DNA from: a virus
IMG/VR virus record: IMGVR_UViG_3300046009_001639
Coordinates: 1 to 37,523 of that record
Reading direction: 5' to 3' (one strand)
Length of the DNA stretch: 37,523 bases
A program made the position numbers and the translations under genes. Under the pieces are notes generated by a model, which worked only from the letters and a program-made list of their open reading frames with translations, searched no databases and was not told where the DNA came from. Positions 22,147-29,829 of the stretch are shown here, one piece after another. Within the stretch, counting starts at the first letter, position 1, and every line of letters begins with the position of its first letter.

Positions 22147-22402
22147 CTGTAATTCCTTTAGCGTATTCAATACCAGCTTTAAAGCCAGCATCATAACCCT
22201 CATCAAATGATGAGTTCTTTGCCTTCTCTACACCAGCACTTTGCAATCGCTTGCGGTTCTCTGGTAGTCCTATTTTAGTTCCAGTAAAAGTTTTATTATA
22301 CTTAGTAATCAAATCATAAATGTCCATAGCTATATCATAATCATCTTTATCTTTTTTCATAATAGATACTACTTCACTAGCTAAGCCTGCGTTCATTAAC
22401 AT
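22127..22402 (-). CDS. Small helical protein, 91 aa, unknown function
   Basis: ATG 22402 overlaps the upstream TAA (TAATG) and has GGGAG six bases upstream; an in-frame ATG at 22414 is also possible. Helical, with IAMDIYDLITKYNKTFTG and a C-terminal Gly/Tyr motif DEGYDAGFKAGIEYAKG. That motif also appears as EAYEKGYEDGIKA in the 25372 gene, a repeated phage signature of unknown role. Confidence 0.55.
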   Translation of the reverse strand: MLMNAGLASEVVSIMKKDKDDYDIAMDIYDLITKYNKTFTGTKIGLPENRKRLQSAGVEKAKNSSFDEGYDAGFKAGIEYAKGITDEKIKS

Positions 22403-22614
22403 TAATTCTCCCATACTACTGTAAAACTTTCTTCAAATTTCTTTTGATTTAATGAACCATTTTCATTCCAATAACTATTAATACCGTGCTCCTTTGCTAA
22501 GTAACAATCTTTACTGCAATAAAGAACTTTAGTTTCTTTACTTGTATACCATTCACTATTGGCTCTTGTGTAATGGCAATTACTACAAGTAAGCATTTGA
22601 GCATATAGTTTCAT
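22402..22614 (-). CDS. Small zinc-finger-like protein, 70 aa
   Basis: ATG 22614 overlaps the previous stop (TAATG) with GGAGGAG upstream; the in-frame ATG 22659 is not favoured. C10-S-N-C13 and C34-S-K-D-C38 form a metal site with aromatic strands between (EWYTSKETKVLYC), followed by a short charged tail. Probably a small nucleic-acid- or protein-binding zinc protein. Confidence 0.58.
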   Translation of the reverse strand: MKLYAQMLTCSNCHYTRANSEWYTSKETKVLYCSKDCYLAKEHGINSYWNENGSLNQKKFEESFTVVWEN

Positions 22615-22964
22615 TATTGTTTCTCCTCCAACCATTGTGTTAGGTCTTGGATTACCCAAGTCTTTTCTATTCCTGCGTTTCTTCTTTTGTATAGTACATA
22701 AGATAAAGGCTTATTAATGCCACGATGCTTAGCGTAATTAACAGCTTCTGTTTGCGCTTCATCCCAAAACTCCTTCAAGTTTAACTTCTTAGTATTCTTT
22801 AATTCAAAGATGTAGGTTTGACCGGCAACTATAACTACTAGATCTCCCTCATCCTCTGCTCCTGATAAGCGCAAGCGTTCAGCTACTGCGCCCATCTTCC
22901 TAAACCATTTCATTACATCTACTTCAAACTGAGAACCCTTTTGTTTATTGTACTTGGCTGTCAC
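22614..22964 (-). CDS. Hjc-like/PD-(D/E)XK nuclease, 116 aa
   Basis: The PD-(D/E)XK core is clear: E14 in KGSQFEVDV, then ERLRLSGAEDEGDLVV with D41, and FELKNTKKL with E54 and K56. The spacing and the Glu-Ala-x(2)-Glu-Ala helix (WDEAQTEAVNY) match archaeal-type Holliday junction resolvases and related phage nucleases. It would resolve recombination or replication intermediates before packaging. The start is GTG 22964, overlapping the ATPase end by 20 bases. Confidence 0.72.
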   Translation of the reverse strand: MTAKYNKQKGSQFEVDVMKWFRKMGAVAERLRLSGAEDEGDLVVIVAGQTYIFELKNTKKLNLKEFWDEAQTEAVNYAKHRGINKPLSYVLYKRRNAGIEKTWVIQDLTQWLEEKQ

Positions 22965-23787
22965 TTAGTAGGGCATCCCTTCTATACATACGACCATACT
23001 CATCTGCATCACTGATCTGACACACAGAGTAGTTTACAAATAAAGTAGCAAAGTCTGAGCCATCTGCTGTATGTGGTCCAAACCTATTCTTAACTGGTGC
23101 AACCTTTAAAGTTTTGTCTAAAGGATCAAAGCCAAGGGTAAGTATTAGTGCTGGTAGTTGTGAGACCTTACCGTGAATAGCCCTGCGGTGAGGTGGGAAG
23201 TTAGTCTTGCCATACTCAGTTTGTTCGCTGACGTGGTGTAAAACCATCACACAGGCTTCGGTCTTACGAGCCATATCGTGGAACTCCACCATAATAGCTC
23301 GCAGTCCTGCCCACTCATTATCAGTTTCAGCAGCCACATTCATCAGGTTATCAATCACAATCAACTCTGGTGGAATACCAAAGAGTTCAACATAAGCCTT
23401 GATCTCTAGCTCAATATCATCTAGTGATGGTGATGAGTCAAAGACAAACTGTATGTTGGACATATTATCTAGGTGCTTATCGTAGTAATGACGGTTACTA
23501 TTTAAGTTTGCTTCCACCAGTAGTTGACTGTGTCCTGATAGGTGAGAGGCTGCTCTCATCATCACTGTTGCTATGTCGGTATCAGCCGAGAAAAATAAAG
23601 TTGGAACCTTTGCTTTAACTGCATAGATAAGAGCAAACATACTCTTGCCAGCATTAGGCGCAGCAGCAACCATACATACCTGACCTCTACGAAACTTGAT
23701 CTGCTTTACAGCAAGATCTTTCCATACATCAGGTAGTGGTGTTGCATTGGTAGTACTACCACGCCACGCTCTATCTATGTTTAGCAA
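22945..23787 (-). CDS. DnaB/RecA-like ATPase (replicative helicase-like), 280 aa
   Basis: Walker A is APNAGKSM (residues 43-50) and Walker B LIVIDN (142-147). A later VMVLHHVSEQTEYGK matches motif H3 of DnaB-type and KaiC/RadA-type ATPases. No N-terminal DnaB domain is present, so the protein is only the motor, like several small phage helicases. The start is TTG 23787 inside the WhiB gene end; no better start is in frame. Neighbouring Hjc-like nuclease and primase genes support a replication role. Confidence 0.72.
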   Translation of the reverse strand: MLNIDRAWRGSTTNATPLPDVWKDLAVKQIKFRRGQVCMVAAAPNAGKSMFALIYAVKAKVPTLFFSADTDIATVMMRAASHLSGHSQLLVEANLNSNRHYYDKHLDNMSNIQFVFDSSPSLDDIELEIKAYVELFGIPPELIVIDNLMNVAAETDNEWAGLRAIMVEFHDMARKTEACVMVLHHVSEQTEYGKTNFPPHRRAIHGKVSQLPALILTLGFDPLDKTLKVAPVKNRFGPHTADGSDFATLFVNYSVCQISDADEYGRMYRRDALLSDSQVQ

Positions 23788-24043
23788 CGTAATCCTCTCT
23801 AGGAAGAGTTATCCCTCTTAGCTGTCTAATTCTTTTTCTTTTTGCCGCAGTTATGCCGCCCCAAGTACCGAAGCGTTCCTTGTTGATTCCCCATTCTGCA
23901 CACTCTGCAAGGTGGGGACATATCTTGCAGACGTTTATAGCCTGTTGAGTGTGGACTCTATCTCCATCCTCTACTTCAGGAAAGAAAAACTCCACACCCA
24001 CTTCGGCACAAGATGGGTTCTCATAATTCCAGGGAACCCGCAT
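23771..24043 (-). CDS. WhiB-like iron-sulfur transcription regulator, 90 aa
   Basis: The four cluster cysteines are C12, C39, C42 and C48 in the pattern C...CxxCxxxxxC, followed by FGTWGGITAAKRKRIRQL. The GxWGG turn and the basic C-terminal helix contact sigma factor and DNA in this family. WhiB proteins are confined to Actinobacteria and their phages. Phage versions are known to repress host whiB genes or affect septation and superinfection. This one may switch transcription between operons. Confidence 0.92.
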   Translation of the reverse strand: MRVPWNYENPSCAEVGVEFFFPEVEDGDRVHTQQAINVCKICPHLAECAEWGINKERFGTWGGITAAKRKRIRQLRGITLPREDYVAKHR

Positions 24044-24046
24044 CGC

Positions 24047-24418
24047 CTATCTAATCCAGACGGTTTCGCATTTGTCTACAGCACCTTTAGGTGCAGCACA
24101 CATCCAACCTTTCCAAGGACCTTTCTGTCCTACGCCTGAGCGAAATGCCATTGAGCCGTGCTTACAATCAGGTGCAGTTGCATCTGTTGCAGATACAGCA
24201 GTAGCGCCTAGTGCTTTCTTAGCATAGGCAATTGCTCCACCACTTGGTTGTGTAGTTGTACCAAGTGCGGTGCCAGTTGATGTTACTAATGTTGCTACAT
24301 CAGCAATTGAAGTTAGAGATGCCTCTAATTCAGCCTGACTTGTTGCATAAATATTTACTAGAGTTCCATCACTTAGTTTGTAGTTGATCTGGAACTTCGT
24401 GCTTTCCGGTGCAGCCAT
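24047..24418 (-). CDS. Protein with Cys/Trp-rich C-terminal domain, 123 aa
   Basis: ATG 24418 is adjacent to the nuclease stop. The N-terminal ~70 residues are Thr/Ala-rich with a strand-rich start (FQINYKLSDGTLVNIYATS). The C-terminal ~45 residues have CKHGSMAFRSGVGQKGPWKG, then WMCAAPKGAVDKCETVW. These three Cys plus His could bind zinc or iron. I recall this C-terminal motif next to RecB-like nucleases in actinophages, which fits the neighbour, but the function is unknown. Confidence 0.58.
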   Translation of the reverse strand: MAAPESTKFQINYKLSDGTLVNIYATSQAELEASLTSIADVATLVTSTGTALGTTTQPSGGAIAYAKKALGATAVSATDATAPDCKHGSMAFRSGVGQKGPWKGWMCAAPKGAVDKCETVWIR

Positions 24419-25387
24419 TTACTTACCTCCAGTATGTTTGACAGATAACCTTGTTGATTCCTGTCCTTGTTTCTTTGGTACGAAACCGAGAAGTTTCTCA
24501 ACCTCTTCGGTATCTACTGATTCTCTACCACTAACAGTGCTCCAAGTAATGGATACACCACTATTGGTAGAACCAGTAAATCCTTCTAACGCAGCTTTTA
24601 ATGACTCGCGTTCAGTAGTCAGTTCTTTAATCTTTGCATCTAATTGTAAGTACTTCAAGGCAGATGTGTCCACTTCAGGATTATCTATAAAGACTTCATC
24701 TTCCTTGATACGTTCTTTTTTTAGACCAGTACATCCCATCTCGCCCGACTCATCAAAGTACTTGCAATAGAATTTGCAGTAACTTTGATCGCGCTCTGGC
24801 CCTGGTGCATCTGCGCTCTCTTTAATAGCAGATAACCAATTCAAAGCATCTTCTGCTAACTTCGGATCATAAGGTTCTGAATGAACCTTGACATCTCTTT
24901 CATCACCATCTCTTGCTATGGCTACTAGATTAACAGTTCTGGGTGACCCCTTTCCAGACTTGTCAAGCAAGTAGCCATATACCTGAACTTGCCAACGCTG
25001 TTGTAGCGATGGGAAGTAAGATAGATTCTTGACCTTAACGGTTTTCCAATCTATCACATCTCCTGTTTCTGGTATATATAAATCTATATGAGCTTTCATT
25101 CCATTGTATTCAACAGATGTTTCAACCCAATACTTCTCACCCTTTGGATCAGCAGTTGATATTGCTTTCTCTATCTCAGCGTGGATAGCAGTACCCATAA
25201 TAGCTGAGAGTTTTAATTCGTTATCATTAGTTTCAGGTTGATCGTTAAGGCGATACCAAACCTTACGGCGACAACCACCTAACTCTGATGGACCTACCTG
25301 TGTCTGTTTAGATCTAGCCCTACCAGCATCCTTATCCCGTAAGACTTGTAGTAGTAATTCTTTTGGATCTGTCATATTGACATCCAT
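24419..25387 (-). CDS. Cas4/RecB-like exonuclease with probable iron-sulfur cluster, 322 aa
   Basis: The N-terminal VGPSELGGCRRKVWY holds C39; GTAIHAEIEKA (H69) and AHIDLYIP...VIDWKTVKV (D102, D113, K115) are the RecB-type nuclease motifs. Three further cysteines, C204, C208 and C219, near the C-terminus complete the one-plus-three arrangement of Cas4/AddB iron-sulfur clusters. Likely a recombination or DNA-end-processing exonuclease. The start may instead be ATG 25375, which gives an ATGA overlap with the upstream gene. Confidence 0.75.
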   Translation of the reverse strand: MDVNMTDPKELLLQVLRDKDAGRARSKQTQVGPSELGGCRRKVWYRLNDQPETNDNELKLSAIMGTAIHAEIEKAISTADPKGEKYWVETSVEYNGMKAHIDLYIPETGDVIDWKTVKVKNLSYFPSLQQRWQVQVYGYLLDKSGKGSPRTVNLVAIARDGDERDVKVHSEPYDPKLAEDALNWLSAIKESADAPGPERDQSYCKFYCKYFDESGEMGCTGLKKERIKEDEVFIDNPEVDTSALKYLQLDAKIKELTTERESLKAALEGFTGSTNSGVSITWSTVSGRESVDTEEVEKLLGFVPKKQGQESTRLSVKHTGGK

Positions 25388-25545
25388 CCTATATATCCTG
25401 CATCGGGATTATCCCGTAGCCACTGCTCTCTCATCTTGTTCTGTTCCTCCCAGTTAGTGTTGGTATCTCTGCAAGCCTTGATGCCATCCTCATAACCCTT
25501 TTCATAGGCTTCTTGGATAGCAAACTTCCTAGTCTTTATGATCAT
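25372..25545 (-). CDS. Small protein, 57 aa, unknown function
   Basis: The frame starts at ATG 25545 overlapping the Ntn hydrolase stop (ATGA) and ends inside the nuclease start. It contains EAYEKGYEDGIKACRD, a Gly-Tyr motif also seen in the 22127 gene, then a Trp/Asn/Gln-rich end (NPDAGYIGWMSI). Too short to assign, but the two-sided overlap supports it. Confidence 0.58.
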   Translation of the reverse strand: MIIKTRKFAIQEAYEKGYEDGIKACRDTNTNWEEQNKMREQWLRDNPDAGYIGWMSI

Positions 25546-26108
25546 TTACTTTTTCTTTTCTGCACCGCAATCTGAATGGGTGGACAGGTATTGATATCTA
25601 ATATGCTGGCTATCTCTACTGCCTTCTGTGCTATCTCAACTGCCTTATCTTGAGTCATAACTTGATAGTCAAGTGAGAATAGATATCCAGTAGCAAACTG
25701 ACCACCTGATCCAATACCATAAACCTTTAGTTCATTTTGAATGAATGACATATCACAGGCAATATGAAACAGATTAGAATCAAAAGCTATTAGATAATCA
25801 AAGCCACCATCTTTCTTATCAACATTAGCCCAGTCATAACTGTTCTTATTGAAGGCATTGATAATAGATGGAATCATTTTCTTACCCATAAACTGGACAG
25901 GATCTTCACCTCTGTACGTTGGTGGCTTCCAGTTGTAAGTTAAAATATCACCAGCTCTAGTATCACCGGTAATTCCAATAGCAACATAACCAACCTGAAC
26001 TATCTTTGGTGTGCCTAAACTAATTGTTCTTAGATTATCTTCAGTAATCTGTGAGTCAGCAGCGAGAACTACATAACCATTTCCTTGAATACCAACAACC
26101 GTAGTCAA
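25542..26108 (-). CDS. Proteasome beta/HslV-like Ntn hydrolase, 188 aa
   Basis: The protein begins MTTVVGIQGNGYVVLAADSQ, the proteasome/HslV start. Counting from the Thr exposed after Met removal: nucleophile Thr1, Asp17 (AADSQ) and Lys34 (TPKIV; Lys33 in the classical enzymes). GIGSGGQFATGY supplies the conserved Ser/Gly loop. Actinobacteria carry a 20S proteasome, but here there is no propeptide and no partner ATPase nearby. It could be a self-assembling peptidase or a modulator of host proteolysis. First gene of the central leftward operon, with an AAGGAGGGG site and extended -10 promoter. Confidence 0.75.
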   Translation of the reverse strand: MTTVVGIQGNGYVVLAADSQITEDNLRTISLGTPKIVQVGYVAIGITGDTRAGDILTYNWKPPTYRGEDPVQFMGKKMIPSIINAFNKNSYDWANVDKKDGGFDYLIAFDSNLFHIACDMSFIQNELKVYGIGSGGQFATGYLFSLDYQVMTQDKAVEIAQKAVEIASILDINTCPPIQIAVQKRKSK

Positions 26109-26113
26109 TATAG

Positions 26114-26144
26114 CCCCTCCTTTTATCTTAAATTAATTGTAGCA
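26114..26144 (-). promoter_or_regulatory. Extended -10 promoter and strong ribosome-binding site for the central operon
   Basis: TGCTACAAT (26144-26136 on the minus strand) is a TGn-extended -10 box without a clear -35. AAGGAGGGG (26122-26114) lies five bases before ATG 26108. Together they can drive the leftward operon that runs to the methyltransferase. They also lie in a divergent gap with the 26282 gene. Confidence 0.55.
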
Positions 26145-26256
26145 CTAGGCACAGACAATGGTGGGATGCGATAAGGACACGCCGTGAATACGACTTTCAT
26201 CGGTTACTAGTCCCAGAGTGTGTACCATATGAGCCGTGAGGCGAATTACGGTACGG

Positions 26257-26275
26257 GCGGCGCATTAAGCGCCGC
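26257..26275 (+). other. GC-rich hairpin just before the 26282 start
   Basis: GCGGCGC (26257-26263) and GCGCCGC (26269-26275) form a perfect 7-bp stem with loop ATTAA, ending six bases before ATG 26282. No ribosome-binding site is visible nearby, so translation may depend on this structure, be controlled by it, or start at ATG 26291. The 26161-26256 gap has no other recognised signal. Confidence 0.45.
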
Positions 26276-26281
26276 GACAGT

Positions 26282-26527
26282 ATGGTCAGTATGTTCCGTC
26301 TACCAACCCTGCGAAAAAATAAAGATAAGATACCTGATAAATTTGGTACAGATCTTAGATCCTTAGGACCATTACACGCTTGTCCTTGTGGCTCTAAAGT
26401 CTTCTCTATCCTAGCTACCTTTGATGACTTTGAGATCTCTTGGTATATGTTAGATGCAACCTGTGCTAATTGTGGCAACCTAATATGCGTACCTTGTCCA
26501 ATAGATGATCCAGCCAGGGAAATTTAG
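26282..26527 (+). CDS. Zinc-ribbon protein, 81 aa, single rightward gene
   Basis: Cysteines C34-P-C36 and C63-A-N-C66, with a further C73, make a likely zinc site. The middle contains DKFGTDLRSLGPLHACPCG and ATFDDFEISWYMLDATCANC. I recall small proteins of this pattern in actinophages, but not a function. It starts at ATG 26282 or, more likely, ATG 26291 (MFRLPTLRKN). It is the only rightward gene between two leftward operons and has its own hairpin upstream. Confidence 0.65.
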   Translation: MVSMFRLPTLRKNKDKIPDKFGTDLRSLGPLHACPCGSKVFSILATFDDFEISWYMLDATCANCGNLICVPCPIDDPAREI

Positions 26528-26531
26528 GCAT

Positions 26532-26566
26532 AAAAAAAGAAGGCCACCCCGTTTAAAAGGGTGGCC
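26532..26566 (-). terminator. Intrinsic terminator of the leftward late operon
   Basis: GGCCACCC (26542-26549) pairs with GGGTGGCC (26559-26566) across a nine-base loop. On the minus strand the stem is followed by TTCTTTTTTT (from 26541 down to 26532), a good U-tract. It ends the tail and lysis operon just after the 26592 gene. On the plus strand no U-tract follows, so the convergent 26282 gene is not clearly terminated here. Confidence 0.85.
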
Positions 26567-26591
26567 CTGTATAGCCTCGCAGTAAACTAGA

Positions 26592-26780
26592 TTACTCTGA
26601 GCCTCTACCAAATTCTGTAGCTGATGGATCTAGCCACTTCAATAATGGTCCTGCTAGACCTGCTAATGCTGCTGCGCCTAATTGCTTAGGATCGGTGATT
26701 CCACTTACATACAGTGCAACTGCTGCTGCGGCTGCTGCTCGGAACCAACTTAGTGCTGCTTGCTTGAACGCTGGGTTCAT
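26592..26780 (-). CDS. Small hydrophobic protein, 62 aa, holin-like candidate
   Basis: A hydrophobic, Ala-rich middle (AAAAAAVALYVSGITDPKQL, then GAAALAGLAGPLLKWLDP) could form one or two short membrane helices, with a charged C-terminus. It directly follows the M15 endolysin gene, and small membrane proteins of this kind are often holins or holin partners. It is the last gene before the terminator. Confidence 0.55.
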   Translation of the reverse strand: MNPAFKQAALSWFRAAAAAAVALYVSGITDPKQLGAAALAGLAGPLLKWLDPSATEFGRGSE

Positions 26781-26791
26781 TTTTTCTCCTT

Positions 26792-27295
26792 CTACTTTGT
26801 CTTACTATGCACCTTACAACAGGTACATACTGGGACTTTATATGCTTTCTTTGCTGGCGTAGTCATAACTGAGGCAATCAAAGTATTGATCGCTTTAGGT
26901 TGATTCATCCACCAGAACCAAGGTGATGTGTCATTTGCTGACCCATCATTAATAGAAATATGTAAATGTTTATTGTGTTGATTACTGCCGGTATAGGTAC
27001 GGTTACCCTCTTTAGCCTTTTCTTTAGACCAGATCTTGCCCTGAAATATTAGGTACTTAACTCTTGCATCTTCTTTTAACTTCTCAAATATCTCCACACA
27101 ATCAACACCATTCTTAGGATCGTGGGTTAGATCAACTGCTAGTCCAGTATTGTGATCTGAGTTAGGGCTTTGTTTAATGTGTGCCGATGAAGGCAATAAG
27201 CCGTCTGAGAGTTTGTTGCGCTTCGGATACAACGCTGTCGCTTGGCGTAATACAGCTATTGCAGCAGGTGTCGCTCTCTTTGCAATCAATTTCAC
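26792..27295 (-). CDS. Endolysin, M15-type D-Ala-D-Ala carboxypeptidase/L-Ala-D-Glu peptidase fold, 167 aa
   Basis: It carries the M15 metallopeptidase zinc motifs: SDHNTGLAVDL (H48 and D55) and NKHLHIS (H110 and H112). Such enzymes cleave peptide bonds in peptidoglycan stem peptides. No signal peptide, so release through a holin is expected. The C-terminus has a short Cys-rich tail (VPVCTCCKVH) that might bind metal or the wall. ATG 27295 overlaps the upstream membrane-protein stop (four bases). Confidence 0.82.
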   Translation of the reverse strand: MKLIAKRATPAAIAVLRQATALYPKRNKLSDGLLPSSAHIKQSPNSDHNTGLAVDLTHDPKNGVDCVEIFEKLKEDARVKYLIFQGKIWSKEKAKEGNRTYTGSNQHNKHLHISINDGSANDTSPWFWWMNQPKAINTLIASVMTTPAKKAYKVPVCTCCKVHSKTK

Positions 27296-27564
27296 TTGAC
27301 ATCCTCATCTCTTTTCTTACTCTTTAGTCCGTTAGCAGATACGATTCCTGCAAGGGTTCCAGTAAGGAACACACACAGGGTTGATACTAAATCAATAGCA
27401 GCTTTATCATTTGGTGCTTGCTCTCCTAAAGGTTGAGTAATAAATAAGAACGCATAGAGCAAAGAGAAGACTGATCCAGCAAATACAATAGCCAGAATAA
27501 TTCCGATGGCTACTATTAATCTAGCGTGTAGTTCTTCAGCGCTTAGTCGTTGACGTTTTTCCAT
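27292..27564 (-). CDS. Two-helix membrane protein, probable holin, 90 aa
   Basis: Two membrane helices (LIVAIGIILAIVFAGSVFSL, residues 16-35, and IDLVSTLCVFLTGTLAGIVS, ~57-76) and charged ends (MEKRQR... KSKKRDEDVK). Located directly upstream of the endolysin gene with coupled ends, so a holin role is likely. Confidence 0.65.
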   Translation of the reverse strand: MEKRQRLSAEELHARLIVAIGIILAIVFAGSVFSLLYAFLFITQPLGEQAPNDKAAIDLVSTLCVFLTGTLAGIVSANGLKSKKRDEDVK

Positions 27565-27805
27565 CAGTATCTCCTACAGAATCTGGTATTAGGTCTTTAG
27601 TACACTGTCCTACTGCTAAACATCGGGGCGGATTACATTCAGGCTTTTCCCAATTCTCAAACTCTTGACAGGGATAGCGCATCCAACCTTGATAACCACA
27701 ACCTGTTAATAGATTAAGGCTTGCTACGATTAATAAGGATGCTGTAAATTTCCTCAACCTGGCGTTCCAATCTATCAACGGAGTCTCGGAGGCTTGAGCC
27801 TCCAT
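27536..27805 (-). CDS. Exported lipoprotein-like Cys-rich protein, 89 aa
   Basis: A basic stretch then a hydrophobic core ending in a lipobox-like LLTGC (residues ~32-36), followed by a conserved-looking region: RYPCQEFENWEKPECNPPRC and GQCTKDLIP. Similar cysteine-rich proteins occur in other aquatic phages, as I recall, without known function. In the lysis cassette it might act as a spanin-like or envelope protein. A TTG start at 27757 would place the signal sequence at the very N-terminus and may be the true start. Confidence 0.58.
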   Translation of the reverse strand: MEAQASETPLIDWNARLRKFTASLLIVASLNLLTGCGYQGWMRYPCQEFENWEKPECNPPRCLAVGQCTKDLIPDSVGDTDGKTSTTKR

Positions 27806-27917
27806 TCGGGCGAAGTTCAGATAGGTAATATTTAACTAGGTGTCTTACGCCAACTGCAACTGCGCCAACTAATGTTGTTACCGCTACTGCTATCCCAGCC
27901 CATTCATTCGGTGTCAT
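27714..27917 (-). CDS. Membrane protein with C-terminal coiled coil, 67 aa
   Basis: One membrane helix (IAVAVTTLVGAVAVGVRHLV, residues 9-28), then a basic link and a coiled coil (LRDSVDRLERQVEEIYSILI). The design, a membrane anchor plus cytoplasmic or external coil, fits a lysis accessory protein or antiholin. It begins four bases after the preceding large tail gene and overlaps the lipoprotein-like gene. Confidence 0.58.
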   Translation of the reverse strand: MTPNEWAGIAVAVTTLVGAVAVGVRHLVKYYLSELRPNGGSSLRDSVDRLERQVEEIYSILINRSKP

Positions 27918-27921
27918 ATCA

Positions 27922-29829
27922 TCATATCAATCTAATAGTAGCGATTAACAATCCACCGTATCCGGAGAATCGTCTATCACTTGGGGTTCTGTTTATAAAG
28001 TCAAGCTCTTCAATTAATCCAATGTAGGACTCACCAGTTCTAAAGTCTTCTACTCTGATGGTATCTCCTACATTCTCTATCGCTTCTAGTTGACTCAACC
28101 GATCATATGCTGAGCCTTCATAGCCCACCTCAACGCCTAAGTTATCGCTCTCGTGGTCATAGCAGAACAAAGGGTATTGGATTATTCTTTGGCGAGGCAC
28201 AGCAGGTAAAGACTTTAATTGGTATCCAGTAAATAGTGGACCCTTGGTCGCATCAGTTGATGATCTAGACATAGTAAATTTAAAAGCAAGATACTCTTGT
28301 GCTGAGTTAGGATAAGGTACACCTAGTTCACTAGTTGCTGCACCTTGAGCAAAACCACCTATATTGTATTCAGTATCTGAATAGTCAATAGACTTAATAG
28401 TTATAGCACCATTTGTGGTATCTATTCTAGGATTAAGTAGTTTATATAATTTATTCTCTAATGTGTTGTATCGTATAAAACCTGTTTGTAGATAGCCACT
28501 TGTTACCTTATCGGTAGTGGACTCAGCGTAGATAACATTGCCAGAGCTAAAGGCTGCTCTATCTGTATTACCAAAGAAGGCTACCTGATTAGATGCAGCA
28601 GCGACACCACTTGCTACTAGATCCCAAGCCCAAGGAAATACTAGGCTGTTAGCTATTACAGTTGTAGATAGATCTACCTTTACTAGTCCTGCTTCACCAT
28701 CAATAGTGGTTGCAATATAAGCAAAACGATCTCTAAATGCTATTGAGTTACAACCAGCCTGATCAAATAGTAAAGGACCATACTGGATGTTACCAGTGGC
28801 ATCTGATACACCTATTCTAAATCCTTTATTAGTTGCAAGGACTGCATAGGTACCAAGGTATACATCAAAGTCATTGATGCGCTCACCCTCTGGTAGATCA
28901 ATAATAGCTGTAGGTGTCTCAAGGGTTGGGAAGCCTAATGAGTTGGAAGTTGTAACATCTAAGACAATTTTAAAGACAGATGAGGATGTTCCATTAGGAT
29001 CATATCCTGATATGTAGATAGCACTAGGTCCCTCTGATATAGATGACCATACCCAAGAAGTATTAGGATGAGTAAATAAAGCAGTAGGTAAAGCACCAGA
29101 GGCATTGTTGGCATCTAGTTCATAGATGGCATTGTTGATAGCGGCAATTACACGCTGTTTAACAAAACGAATAGTACCGCGAGTAGTACTAGTTGCATTA
29201 TAGATTTCAGTATCGCTAGTTGAACCAGCAAGGTTACCTCTGTGAACGTGGGTACCATTAATAAAGAAGTACTGCTTACCATTAGTTGTAATGCTAAAGA
29301 TAGTTGAAGGTGTACCTGCTTGAGAAAAAGTAGTAGATACAGCAGCAGATGTAATTTTCTTTATTGCTGTACCATCACTTACTACAATACAATCACTAGT
29401 GCCATCATTAACACCTATTAGTTGAGCAGGTGCTGCGCCTGAATAAAAACTAGCAGTGCTATTTAGTAGGGTAACTTGTCCTTTAGTAAAGACCTCTACA
29501 CCTTTAGACTCTGTATACTGGAAACGAAGTGACTCATCCTGTGCTGGTTCAAAGTATTTAATACCAGCGCCAAGATGGAATGTTGATTGGGATCTAAACC
29601 ACCAGCCAGTAAGTGATTGCTCACCAGCTTCTCTAGTCTGGTCATACTGCTCTTTACGATACTTTGCAGTTACTCTACGATAAGGGGAATCATCGGAGGC
29701 TGCAATAAAGAATGGCTGACCGGCAATAGCCATATCATAATTAACACCAGTAGCTGAATAGTTTGTAGCACCAGCAGGGTTGGATAAGACATACGGGATG
29801 CCTTCGGTAATATCATCGCCATATGCCAT
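27922..29829 (-). CDS. Large beta-rich tail-surface protein, 635 aa
   Basis: Repeated strand-rich blocks such as DCIVVSDGTAIKKITSA, GKQYFFINGTHVHRGNLAG, and AYIATTIDGEAGLVKVDLS look like blades of a beta-propeller. Length and position, after the fibre genes and before lysis, suit a tail, baseplate or receptor-contact protein. No enzyme motif is visible. Starts at ATG 29829 overlapping the stop of a tiny upstream membrane peptide gene (TAATG). Confidence 0.6.
   Translation of the reverse strand: MAYGDDITEGIPYVLSNPAGATNYSATGVNYDMAIAGQPFFIAASDDSPYRRVTAKYRKEQYDQTREAGEQSLTGWWFRSQSTFHLGAGIKYFEPAQDESLRFQYTESKGVEVFTKGQVTLLNSTASFYSGAAPAQLIGVNDGTSDCIVVSDGTAIKKITSAAVSTTFSQAGTPSTIFSITTNGKQYFFINGTHVHRGNLAGSTSDTEIYNATSTTRGTIRFVKQRVIAAINNAIYELDANNASGALPTALFTHPNTSWVWSSISEGPSAIYISGYDPNGTSSSVFKIVLDVTTSNSLGFPTLETPTAIIDLPEGERINDFDVYLGTYAVLATNKGFRIGVSDATGNIQYGPLLFDQAGCNSIAFRDRFAYIATTIDGEAGLVKVDLSTTVIANSLVFPWAWDLVASGVAAASNQVAFFGNTDRAAFSSGNVIYAESTTDKVTSGYLQTGFIRYNTLENKLYKLLNPRIDTTNGAITIKSIDYSDTEYNIGGFAQGAATSELGVPYPNSAQEYLAFKFTMSRSSTDATKGPLFTGYQLKSLPAVPRQRIIQYPLFCYDHESDNLGVEVGYEGSAYDRLSQLEAIENVGDTIRVEDFRTGESYIGLIEELDFINRTPSDRRFSGYGGLLIATIRLI

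Noticed and set aside
21931-22206. Long N-terminal extensions of the small zinc and acidic-tail proteins (starts 22048 and 22206)
   Set aside because: The extensions are out-of-frame shadows of neighbouring genes; internal ATGs with ribosome-binding sites and four- to 20-base overlaps fit better.
24419-25387. Cas4 as evidence for a CRISPR system
   Set aside because: No other cas gene or repeat array is present; Cas4/RecB-like nucleases are common in phages by themselves.
26161-26260. Possible tRNA in the divergent gap upstream of 26282
   Set aside because: No T-arm motif (GGTTCRA) or acceptor stem could be placed; only short, scattered stems were found.
26257-26275. Resemblance of the hairpin GCGGCGCATTAAGCGC to a stretch of the f1 phagemid origin as I remember it (vector contamination)
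   Set aside because: The match is limited to a self-complementary stem and loop, the flanks are unrelated, and genes continue normally on both sides.
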